This document shows, piece by piece, positions 7,468-13,522 of a DNA stretch of 13,741 nucleotides; position 1 is the stretch's first letter; each line of letters opens with the position of its first letter. The DNA lies in assembly GCA_910586095.1 (NCBI GenBank), contig CAJUHQ010000094.1:1-13741 (forward strand), in the 5' to 3' direction. The notes beneath the pieces are model-generated. The model saw only the letters and a list, made by a program, of their open reading frames with translations. It made no database searches and was not told the DNA's origin. The DNA comes from an uncultured Lachnospiraceae bacterium. Lineage in GTDB: Bacteria; Bacillota; Clostridia; Lachnospirales; Lachnospiraceae. A program made the translations under genes and the position numbers.

Positions 7468-8466
7468 TTATTGTAAATGTTGTATTTTTACAGTATCCTC
7501 CGAGATTGGCAGAAGAACTGCATTATCTGATTCTAGAATTTTCTCTATAATAATTGGCAATGCCTCTACTGTTGAATCTTTGCTTGCCGCATCATGAAAC
7601 AAAACCACAGCAGTATCAAATCGATTGATATTACTTAAAACATTATTCGCTATTTGATTGGCATCGAGATATGTTCCTGAAGCATCGCCACTCGATATAT
7701 TCCAATCAAAATAAGCGATGTTCTTTTCATTCAGATATGCAATCAGCTCTCGCATACTCACTCTACTTACTTTGTTGCTACTTCCTCCTGGGAAACGAAC
7801 AATAGTACAGTCTTCTCCAGTCAACTCATACAAAAAGTCATGCAACTGATTCAAATCATATTCATATGCTTCCACAGACGCATAAATTTCCTTGTACCTA
7901 TGACTAAATGAATGCATTGCAAGTGTATGCCCCTCATTTACAATTCGTCGATATTGGTCTGCATAATTTTCCTTCCCAACTACAAAGAATGTCGCCTTCA
8001 CTCCATAAGAAGCAAGAATATCTAGTATCCGATCTGTATTGGAACTTGGACCATCATCAAAAGTCAAATACACTCTTCTAATACCATCGTTTACTGTATT
8101 ACTTTGGTCTTGTATCAAATCTTGATCTAACACAACTGCTTCAGCCAGATCTACAACCTCCGAAACATCCGTTACAGAACTCTCCTCAACAGGTGTTTCG
8201 TCAGGCACTGCCACAGATGCCTGAACTGACAGAAGCTCATGTATCTCCTGACGCCAACTTTGCATATTGTTCTCAAGGCCATCTACTTTTTTGTAAAGCA
8301 TTATTACCATCACAAACATTGCAATACTAAGAACTATCATTATTACCATCACAAACATGGAAATGGTAGTCGTGCGCAAACTCCATCTTTTTGAATTTTC
8401 AACATCTATATCAAATATTTCTTCATCATTCTGATAATATTCTGTATGGTCCTGCCTCCGCGACAT
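7468..8466 (-). CDS. Membrane-anchored polysaccharide (probably peptidoglycan) deacetylase, NodB/CE4 family
   Basis: A 332-residue protein. Residues 1-32 are polar and cytosolic, and 33-58 form one hydrophobic anchor. About 60-128 is an acidic linker with a possible short coiled coil (KKVDGLENNMQSWRQEIHEL). Residues 130-325 are a NodB homology domain facing outward. The CE4 motifs are present: TFDDGPS (135-141, D137/D138), HSFSHR (185-190, metal ligands H185 and H189), RFPGGSSN (224-231), DWN (254-256) and LFHDA (289-293). These enzymes remove N-acetyl groups from GlcNAc or MurNAc in wall glycans, often altering lysozyme sensitivity. The exact substrate cannot be read from the sequence. ATG start with GAAGGA 7 bases upstream. 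It is preceded by an extended -10 promoter and followed 171 bases later by the bactofilin gene. The anchor contains an internal duplication (MFVMVIM twice). Confidence 0.93.
   Translation of the reverse strand: MSRRQDHTEYYQNDEEIFDIDVENSKRWSLRTTTISMFVMVIMIVLSIAMFVMVIMLYKKVDGLENNMQSWRQEIHELLSVQASVAVPDETPVEESSVTDVSEVVDLAEAVVLDQDLIQDQSNTVNDGIRRVYLTFDDGPSSNTDRILDILASYGVKATFFVVGKENYADQYRRIVNEGHTLAMHSFSHRYKEIYASVEAYEYDLNQLHDFLYELTGEDCTIVRFPGGSSNKVSRVSMRELIAYLNEKNIAYFDWNISSGDASGTYLDANQIANNVLSNINRFDTAVVLFHDAASKDSTVEALPIIIEKILESDNAVLLPISEDTVKIQHLQ
8299..8358 (-). repeat. In-frame direct repeat within the deacetylase membrane anchor
   Basis: The 21-base segments at 8299-8319 and 8338-8358 are identical and 39 bases apart, which is 13 codons. 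They encode the heptapeptide MFVMVIM twice within the single transmembrane anchor (residues 37-43 and 50-56), so the duplication builds or lengthens the hydrophobic helix. Confidence 0.9.
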
Positions 8467-8523
8467 CTGTTATCCTTCCAGTTCTATGATAGTGTCAATA
8501 AAAATCTTTTATTTCCCAAATCG

Positions 8524-8532
8524 ATTATATCA
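8524..8532 (-). promoter_or_regulatory. Extended -10 promoter upstream of the deacetylase gene
   Basis: On the minus strand the sequence reads TGATATAAT, a perfect TGnTATAAT extended -10 element. The TATAAT is at 8529-8524, and the start codon is about 57 bases downstream. The -35 position (TTTCTA at 17-bp spacing) is poor, as is common for extended -10 promoters. It would start a transcript covering the deacetylase gene and perhaps the bactofilin gene. Confidence 0.6.
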
Positions 8533-8610
8533 CACATTGCCCTCTTTAGAAAAGCTCTTTTTTAAAGTTCATCAATATTCCATAATGGTTTTGTCCAAAT
8601 GCTTGTATTT

Positions 8611-9162
8611 CTATTCCAGTTCTTCTCTGTATTGTGCTCTCTCTCCACCAATATACTTCGCTCTTGTTCTGGCACAAACAATGTGAGCGCTGCCAATCAC
8701 AGGATGTTGAATTCGGACAGGAACTGCCACCGGCTTTAAATGCATACCAATCAACGTGTCCCCAATATCAATACCCGCATGCGCCTGAATCTGCTCTACA
8801 GCAACTGGATTTTCCATATGCTTCCACGCTGCTGTAGAGAAAGAACCTCCTGCCTTTAATTGTGGCATCACATTGACCTCTTCATACCCAAATCGTTTTG
8901 CGACTGAATCTTCCATAATCAAAGCTCTATTAAGATGTTCACAACATTGTGTTGCTACTGATATTCCTGCCTTTTTGAATGTTTCATACATTGCCACAAA
9001 CACTACTTCACCCAATTCTTCATTGGAGTAAGAACCAATATCATATGCTGCTATCTCACTTGTCGAACAACCAATCACTACTAGATTTCCCACTTTTAAC
9101 TTGGCTTGTTCCAAAAACTCTTCAACTACTCTCTTTGCATCCTCAATTTCTTGCTCGTACAT
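8611..9162 (-). CDS. YwlG/UPF0340 (TIGR01440) family protein, function unknown
   Basis: A 183-residue protein that I recognise as the UPF0340/TIGR01440 family, typified by Bacillus YwlG. The family is widespread in Firmicutes and has no firmly established function that I know of. Visible conserved stretches are GCSTSEIAAYDIGSYSNEE (31-49), QCCEHLNRALIMED (72-85), PQLKAGGSFSTAA (100-112) and HAGIDIGDTLIGMHLKPVAV (128-147). It has no signal peptide or membrane segment, so it is probably cytosolic. ATG start with GAGGAG 6 bases upstream. It lies 20 bases after the acyltransferase gene and is probably co-transcribed with it. It is separated from the deacetylase gene by 144 bases that contain that gene's own promoter. 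Confidence 0.88.
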   Translation of the reverse strand: MYEQEIEDAKRVVEEFLEQAKLKVGNLVVIGCSTSEIAAYDIGSYSNEELGEVVFVAMYETFKKAGISVATQCCEHLNRALIMEDSVAKRFGYEEVNVMPQLKAGGSFSTAAWKHMENPVAVEQIQAHAGIDIGDTLIGMHLKPVAVPVRIQHPVIGSAHIVCARTRAKYIGGERAQYREELE

Positions 9163-9182
9163 AGATAACTCCTCTTTTCTTT

Positions 9183-10259
9183 TTATTTTCCCACTAGCTT
9201 TTTCATAATGGGTATTTTCTCCAACAACATCACTATCAATATCGACCCTATAACAACTATCACGGTTTCCACTCCATTGACTATATAGGATTGTTTATCT
9301 ATAAATGGTACTCTCTGTACACCAAAAATTAACAAATACCCTGATACTATATATATTCCCATGCTATAGGAGCCGATCTTAGCTAGCCAATGAAAAGAAG
9401 GCGTAAATGCTTTATTTGGGCTTATCCTCTTTGTACAGTCCAGTATATACTGCCACATCACAATAAAGAAAATACTTCCTACCAGTCCAATACTTTCTCT
9501 ATAAAAATCAATCCACAATTGTCTTGCTATATTTTTTCCAATTAACTTATATCCTGAAATATGAATCAAAAACTCCTTATCAAAAAATGCAAACATCAAT
9601 GCAAATATAGCTCCTGTGGCTATCACCATCCAAAATTGTACCGCCACTTTTGTTTCTTGTTTTTTATGTTCCCAGAATCCATGTATATAATATGCACCAA
9701 CAAAATAAGGTAACATATATTTATAATTTCCAAGTCCAAGTCCGTCTGGGATCACAAACATCACAAGAAACCCAATTCCGTAGAGGATTATGCGATCCTT
9801 CAAAAAATAATGCATGATATACACTACTAAAAAGCACCACCAGACAGCCCATAGAAACCATAAATTGATAAGCGCATTGTGAAAATAAACAAAGATAAAC
9901 GCTTCTGGTTGTGGAGCTCTATTAATTTGATTGATTATCAAAATTCTTATATAATCTATTGCTGTCCACGCAAAAATTGGAACCAACAAGGAAATAGCTC
10001 TTCTTTTAAGCAATCCTCTTCTTTCTTTTTTCCCAACTGCTTTTTGTATACTTGACCAATTTAGATATCCACTTACTATCATAAAAAGCGGCATTGAAAA
10101 ACTGCATACAAACTGATACAGCCTATCATCAAAATAGAGGCTATTGTCTCTGTATAGTTTACCACTTCCCTCTTGGATACAATGCGCTAATACCACAAAT
10201 ATAATCGCAACTCCCTTTATAATATCAGGAAGTAACTGTCGTTCGTCCTTTTTACTCAA
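9183..10259 (-). CDS. Membrane acyltransferase, acyltransferase-3 family, TTG start
   Basis: A 358-residue polytopic membrane protein with about ten hydrophobic segments. Its N-terminus resembles acyltransferase-3 (OafA/fucose O-acetylase-like) proteins: RQLLPDIIKGVAIIFVVLAH (residues 7-26), with H26 where the family's conserved histidine falls, then SMPLFMIVSGYL (55-66) and LINLWFLWAVWW (130-141). Members move acetyl or succinyl groups onto extracellular sugars or other envelope molecules; the acceptor cannot be told here. The start is TTG (10259-10257): an in-frame TAG lies just upstream, the next in-frame Met is at residue 55, and AGGAGGAACAGGAGAAA immediately precedes the TTG. It is the first gene of the leftward block, after a long gene-free region, and is followed 20 bases later by the YwlG-family gene. 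Confidence 0.87.
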   Translation of the reverse strand: MSKKDERQLLPDIIKGVAIIFVVLAHCIQEGSGKLYRDNSLYFDDRLYQFVCSFSMPLFMIVSGYLNWSSIQKAVGKKERRGLLKRRAISLLVPIFAWTAIDYIRILIINQINRAPQPEAFIFVYFHNALINLWFLWAVWWCFLVVYIMHYFLKDRIILYGIGFLVMFVIPDGLGLGNYKYMLPYFVGAYYIHGFWEHKKQETKVAVQFWMVIATGAIFALMFAFFDKEFLIHISGYKLIGKNIARQLWIDFYRESIGLVGSIFFIVMWQYILDCTKRISPNKAFTPSFHWLAKIGSYSMGIYIVSGYLLIFGVQRVPFIDKQSYIVNGVETVIVVIGSILIVMLLEKIPIMKKLVGK

Positions 10260-10605
10260 TTTCTCCTGTTCCTCCTATATAATATTGTGCTTGGGTATTC
10301 TTATTTTTTACTGTCAAATTTTTGCTAGCTTGTACATAAAATCATTTTTTTGTTTTATCAGAAGCAATTATAGCATCCGTGTCTAACTCACATATATTTT
10401 GATATATTATCAGACTTATATCTGGTAAAACTCGGCAAAATATTTTTATATGTTACTAAAACAATCTCACAAACATGGACATAACAGCGACCATGTTGAA
10501 GTTTAAAAATTAATGCTATCAGATAAATAGAAAAAATTTTATATTCTATGATAAAAAATATTTATCAAAAAACAACATTAACTTTCATGTCACGGTTCTA
10601 CCGCG
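10260..10605. other. AT-rich intergenic stretch upstream of the acyltransferase gene
   Basis: No credible gene is visible. It contains a perfect 7-bp inverted repeat, AACATGG (10472-10478) and CCATGTT (10491-10497), and an AT-only hairpin, TGATAAA (10549-10555) with TTTATCA (10561-10567). A TTGACA occurs on the minus strand near 10313-10318 but has no matching -10 at normal spacing, so I do not call the acyltransferase promoter. Confidence 0.6.
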
Positions 10606-10785
10606 ACTCAAATCATGAGCGTGAAAAAAGTCTGCTATGCAGACTTAGTACTTCTGCGTGAAGCAGCCTTTGCTGCAAACGAAAACTGCCACAGGCAGTT
10701 AGAAGTACTTCTCACACTAACTCCCATCTGCCTGCTTTTGCAGGCATTTAAATCAAGATGGGTGAAATTTTATATTTCACTAGTT
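10606..10785. repeat. Compound palindromic repeat element A
   Basis: A chain of nested hairpins. It starts with ACTCAAATCATGAG (10606-10619), identical to the start of element B at 11210. Next come an AAGTCTGC/GCAGACTT hairpin (10628-10646), an embedded small element at 10647-10709, then TCACACTAACTCCCATCTGCC. A second hairpin follows, TGCCTGC (10729-10735) with GCAGGCA (10740-10746), enclosed by CCCATCT (10723-10729) and AGATGGG (10756-10762). The last hairpin is GTGAAAT/ATTTCAC (10762-10780). Element B keeps the first and second modules but lacks the embedded part. No convincing open reading frame runs through it. Confidence 0.85.
10647..10709. repeat. Small palindromic element, copy 1 (63 nt, inserted in element A)
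   Basis: Terminal arms AGTACTTCT (10647-10655) and AGAAGTACT (10701-10709) are perfect inverted repeats. The core GCAGCCTTTGCTGC forms an inner hairpin. Relative to the 47-nt copies 2 and 3 it carries an extra hairpin, AACTGCC/GGCAGTT (10684-10700). It interrupts the arm that in element B reads continuously as GCAGACTTTTTTCAC. Confidence 0.85.
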
Positions 10786-11209
10786 ATTAGCATATAGTCT
10801 TACTGAATAAACTTAACATACTCCGCAATATTTTTCAATTCCATCTCCTTATACAATTACAAAATTCTTGCAAATTTGTACGAATGTATTATGTATTGTG
10901 TACTGCATACTCTATACTATGTACACAATAATCACCAAAACAGAGGAAATACATTTTCTGTCAAACATTTATTTTGAATAAATTGAACAATTATAAGCAA
11001 ATCATATTTTTAAACATCTTCTTTTAATTTCATTACACATATAAATAAATTGAAAAATCCGAGATTTTTTATCGATAAATCTCTTTCCCACTGTGAGCAA
11101 AACTCCACCATACAAACTTGGATTGCAAGGATATGGCAATCCAAATGACCAAGAGAAAAACTAGTACTTTCTAATTTTAATTTAACCTCCATATCGCAGC
11201 AAAGCTACA
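10786..11209. other. Gene-free spacer between repeat elements A and B
   Basis: This AT-rich spacer shows no credible gene. A 60-codon minus-strand frame (11192-11010) lacks a proper ribosome binding site. It holds two perfect inverted repeats: TATTGTGTAC (10894-10903) with GTACACAATA (10921-10930), 17 bases apart, and TTGGATTGC (11118-11126) with GCAATCCAA (11136-11144), 9 bases apart. Neither is followed by a clear T-run on either strand. Their role is unknown. Confidence 0.6.
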
Positions 11210-11397
11210 ACTCAAATCATGAGTGTGAAAAAAGTCTGCTATGCAGACTTTTTTCACGCTAACTCCCATCTGCCCGCCTTAGCGGACACTCGAATCAGGA
11301 TGAAAAACGCCTGTTTTTGGCGTTTTTCGGTGTGAGACATAGAATTTCTCTGCGAAACAGCCTTTGCTGTGAGCAGTTAGAAATTCTTCTCACACTA
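11210..11397. repeat. Compound palindromic repeat element B
   Basis: Starts with ACTCAAATCATGAG like element A. Its first hairpin is a perfect 15-bp stem, GTGAAAAAAGTCTGC (11225-11239) with GCAGACTTTTTTCAC (11243-11257) and a 3-base loop, extendable by three more pairs (one a G-T). It continues with AACTCCCATCTGCC and a TGCCCGC/GCGGACA hairpin (11271-11286, one mismatch), then GAAAAACGCC/GGCGTTTTTC (11302-11328). It ends with a GTGTGAG (11330-11336) to CTCACAC (11389-11395) frame that encloses small-element copy 2. It stops about 8 bases before the dapL -35 box. Confidence 0.85.
11341..11387. repeat. Small palindromic element, copy 2 (47 nt)
   Basis: Arms AGAATTTCT (11341-11349) and AGAAATTCT (11379-11387) are perfect inverted repeats. 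They differ from copies 1 and 3 at two stem positions, and in both cases the partner base has changed too. The core is ACAGCCTTTGCTGT. It sits inside the GTGTGAG/CTCACAC frame of element B, directly upstream of the dapL promoter. Confidence 0.85.
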
Positions 11398-11404
11398 ATT
11401 ACAT

Positions 11405-11433
11405 TTGACAAATAAGCATAATGAAGGTATTAT
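11405..11433 (+). promoter_or_regulatory. Promoter of dapL
   Basis: TTGACA (11405-11410), a 17-base spacer, and TATTAT (11428-11433) make a near-consensus sigma-A promoter on the plus strand. An overlapping TATAAT at 11434-11439 lies too far (23 bases) from the -35. A transcript from here would have a leader of about 110 bases with a small AAGAAAGA/TCTTTCTT hairpin (11495-11513). I see nothing resembling a lysine riboswitch in so short a leader. Confidence 0.8.
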
Positions 11434-11549
11434 TATAATAGTGTTTCTAACAAGAACTACTATTATATATGCACAGATACTTCGCTTATGTGTAAAGAAA
11501 GAAAATCTTTCTTACTCAACTTTATATATTATAAAAGGAGGCTTTTTTT

Positions 11550-12746
11550 ATGCCAAAACTCAACGAAAATTATTTGAACCTAACAGAAAATTATCTTTTT
11601 TCAGAAATTGCCCACCGAGTCAATACTTACACAAAAGCAAATCCCGATAAAAAAGTAATACGTCTTGGTATTGGTGATGTCACACTCCCTCTTGGTTCTG
11701 AAGTAATCACACAACTCCATGAAGGAGTAAATGATCTTGCTAGTGTTCAGACCTTTAAGGGGTATGGCCCAGAACAAGGCTATGCATTTCTTAGAGAAGC
11801 CATTACAAACTACTATCAAAAAAATGGTATTTCCATTTGTGCAGACGAAGTATTTATATCAGACGGAGCCAAAAGTGATACGGGCAATATCACAGATTTA
11901 TTTGATAAGGACAATATCGTTTTGATACCTGATCCTGTCTATCCTGTATATGTAGATACCAATATGATGGATGCTAGAAAAATTATATATATGGATGCCA
12001 CAGTAGAAAATCATTTTCTACCTATGCCCGATCCTTATATACATGCAGATTTGATTTATCTTTGTTCTCCCAACAATCCTACTGGTGCCGCTTATACTTG
12101 TGAACAGTTAAAAGAATGGGTGTCCTATGCTCTAGAAAATCATGCAATCATTCTTTACGATTCTGCCTATGAATGTTTTATTACAGATAAAACACTCCCA
12201 CGAAGTATTTTTGCTATTGAACAAGCTAAAAAATGTGCAATCGAATTTTGCTCTCTGTCTAAAACAGCCGGTTTTACAGGTACACGATGCGGATATACAA
12301 TTGTACCAAAAGAATTGAACTTTCCATCTTCTGACGGAAGAAACCTATCTTTAAATACTATGTGGAAACGTCGTCAAACAACTAAGTTCAATGGTGTCTC
12401 CTATATCATACAAAGAGGCGCTGCCGCTGTATTTTCTGCTAAAGGATTGGCACAATGCGAAGAAAATATTAAATATTATCAGGAAAATGCAAAAATGATT
12501 TCTATTGAATTAGAGAAAAAAGGATTTCGCTATTTTGGTGGTGTGAACTCTCCATATATCTGGTTTGAATGTCCAAATCAGATGGATTCGTGGGACTTTT
12601 TTGACTATTTACTCAACAATGCTCAGATTGTTGGTACTCCTGGCGCAGGCTTTGGAAAAAACGGACAGCGATTTTTCCGTCTGACCTCCTTTAATACTCA
12701 TGAAAATACAATAGAAGCGATGAAACGTATGGACAATCTATTTTGA
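11550..12746 (+). CDS. dapL: LL-diaminopimelate aminotransferase DapL
   Basis: A 398-residue PLP enzyme (fold type I aminotransferase). It converts tetrahydrodipicolinate directly to LL-diaminopimelate using glutamate, replacing the longer succinylase or acetylase branches on the way to meso-diaminopimelate for peptidoglycan and lysine. It opens with the typical LNENYLNLTENYLFSEIAHR (4-23) and IRLGIGDVTLPL (37-48). Later motifs are GYGPEQGYAFLREAI (71-85), SPNNPTGA (173-180, N176), ILYDSAYE (201-208, D204 for the PLP ring nitrogen) and SLSKTAGFTGTRCGY (235-249, PLP lysine K238). The length fits the family. ATG start with AGGAGG 7 bases upstream and a near-consensus promoter about 120 bases upstream. 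It is a single-gene unit opposite in strand to its neighbours; no other lysine-pathway gene is in view. Confidence 0.96.
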   Translation: MPKLNENYLNLTENYLFSEIAHRVNTYTKANPDKKVIRLGIGDVTLPLGSEVITQLHEGVNDLASVQTFKGYGPEQGYAFLREAITNYYQKNGISICADEVFISDGAKSDTGNITDLFDKDNIVLIPDPVYPVYVDTNMMDARKIIYMDATVENHFLPMPDPYIHADLIYLCSPNNPTGAAYTCEQLKEWVSYALENHAIILYDSAYECFITDKTLPRSIFAIEQAKKCAIEFCSLSKTAGFTGTRCGYTIVPKELNFPSSDGRNLSLNTMWKRRQTTKFNGVSYIIQRGAAAVFSAKGLAQCEENIKYYQENAKMISIELEKKGFRYFGGVNSPYIWFECPNQMDSWDFFDYLLNNAQIVGTPGAGFGKNGQRFFRLTSFNTHENTIEAMKRMDNLF

Positions 12747-12790
12747 TTGCACTACTCTGCAAATGTATAGTTAATTACATTATGAAACTT

Positions 12791-12837
12791 AGTACTTCTC
12801 CGTGAAGCAGCCCTTACTGCAAACGGTTAGAAGTACT
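12791..12837. repeat. Small palindromic element, copy 3 (47 nt)
   Basis: Arms AGTACTTCT (12791-12799) and AGAAGTACT (12829-12837) are perfect inverted repeats identical to those of copy 1. The core GCAGCCCTTACTGC pairs as GCAG/CTGC. It stands alone 45 bases after dapL, without the larger frame of elements A and B. Confidence 0.85.
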
Positions 12838-12865
12838 TTGAACTTTCTATTTCAATCACTTGCCA

Positions 12866-12901
12866 AAAAGTCCCTGATAGTTTTATCTATCAGGGACTTT
12901 T
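12866..12901. terminator. Bidirectional intrinsic terminator between dapL and the cold-shock gene
   Basis: AAAAGTCCCTGATAG (12866-12880) and CTATCAGGGACTTTT (12887-12901) form a perfect 15-bp stem with a 6-base loop. The GC-rich part of the stem runs into T-runs on both strands (TTTT on plus, TTTTT on minus). It can end both the dapL transcript and the convergent cold-shock transcript. Confidence 0.92.
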
Positions 12902-13026
12902 ATAAGACTCTATTTTACTTTGCGGGACGCATCCTGCTTATATTTACAACAAATATTTGTAATGGCCGGACTGACGTACTCTAAAATTATATAAAATAAA
13001 TCTTACTTTTATAACGCACACCTCAG

Positions 13027-13239
13027 TTATGCAAGGGTAACGTTTGCAGCTCTAAGTTTTGAGCTGTTCTTTGGATCTTGCTCAATATCGAAAGTAACCT
13101 TCTGGCCTTCCTCAAGGGTCTTGTATCCGTCTGATACAATAGCTGAGAAATGTACAAATACATCTTCTCCTGTGCTTTCATTTGTGATAAAACCATAGCC
13201 CTTCTGAGCATTAAACCATTTAACTGTTCCGTTGTTCAT
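13027..13239 (-). CDS. Cold-shock domain protein (CspA family)
   Basis: A 70-residue single cold-shock domain that binds single-stranded RNA and DNA and acts as an RNA chaperone. The nucleic-acid motifs RNP1 KGYGFIT (13-19) and RNP2 VFVHF (27-31) are intact, and the domain opens with NGTVKWFNAQKG. The reading frame is open up to 13275, but I chose the ATG at 13239-13237. The family N-terminus begins there and GGAGG lies 8 bases upstream; the extra 12 residues (MDTQIFLMEVLE) have no family counterpart. The C-terminus reads NSSKLRAANVTLA, slightly unlike the usual GPQAANV. A candidate promoter about 125 bases upstream gives a long untranslated leader, as is common for cold-shock genes. Confidence 0.95.
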   Translation of the reverse strand: MNNGTVKWFNAQKGYGFITNESTGEDVFVHFSAIVSDGYKTLEEGQKVTFDIEQDPKNSSKLRAANVTLA

Positions 13240-13363
13240 CTCTAGAACCTCCATTAAAAATATTTGTGTATCCATCCTCTTACCTAAAAAAGCTAACCTG
13301 TTTGCAATTCAAATGGAAATTTGCAGAACAAGTCAGCTCCTAGTTCTAATTGAATACGTTAAA

Positions 13364-13392
13364 AGTCTATCATTTTTGAATGATAAAGTCAA
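13364..13392 (-). promoter_or_regulatory. Candidate promoter of the cold-shock gene with an inverted repeat in its spacer
   Basis: On the minus strand TTGACT (13392-13387), a 17-base spacer and TAGACT (13369-13364) match the sigma-A consensus at 5/6 and 4/6. Most of the spacer is an inverted repeat, ATCATT and AATGAT separated by 4 bases (13369-13384). The predicted leader is about 115-120 bases. Confidence 0.5.
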
Positions 13393-13486
13393 GGCTAATT
13401 ATGTAAATAATTTGAAAAGTTATCCTTTTAACTTTTATAGAAAATAACTACATAAATAACTACTCATAAAAATATAACAATTTGCA

Positions 13487-13517
13487 AAGAAAAATGCCTT
13501 GCTTATTTACAAGGCAT
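13487..13517 (-). terminator. Intrinsic terminator after tRNA-Met and the rRNA operon
   Basis: On the minus strand ATGCCTTG (13517-13510) pairs with CAAGGCAT (13501-13494), an 8-bp stem with an 8-base loop, followed by TTTTTCTTT. It begins 5 bases after the tRNA 3' end and is a classical Rho-independent terminator for the rRNA-tRNA transcript. Confidence 0.92.
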
Positions 13518-13522
13518 AAAAA

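Noticed and set aside
8541..8570. Hairpin CTTTAGAAAAG/CTTTTTTAAAG as a terminator for the YwlG-family gene
   Set aside because: It is very AT-rich, has one mismatch on the relevant strand, and is not followed by a U-run in the minus-strand transcript.
10290..10325. TTGACA on the minus strand as the acyltransferase promoter
   Set aside because: No acceptable -10 hexamer occurs at 15-19 bases from it.
10615..10797. A 60-codon plus-strand frame through repeat element A
   Set aside because: The frame is made of hairpin repeat modules; the same modules in element B do not keep the frame, and there is no ribosome binding site.
11010..11192. A 60-codon minus-strand frame in the gene-free region
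   Set aside because: Its ATG overlaps the only GGAGG nearby, so it has no upstream ribosome binding site. The composition is not protein-like, and it runs through an inverted repeat.
10606..11397. Possible CRISPR array
   Set aside because: The repeats are irregular, nested palindromes without constant-length spacers, and no cas gene is in view.
11440..11549. Possible lysine riboswitch in the dapL leader
   Set aside because: The leader is only about 110 bases, far shorter than a lysine aptamer plus platform, and no matching conserved structure is visible.
13240..13275. N-terminal extension of the cold-shock protein (12 residues)
   Set aside because: The family starts at the internal Met, which has GGAGG 8 bases upstream.
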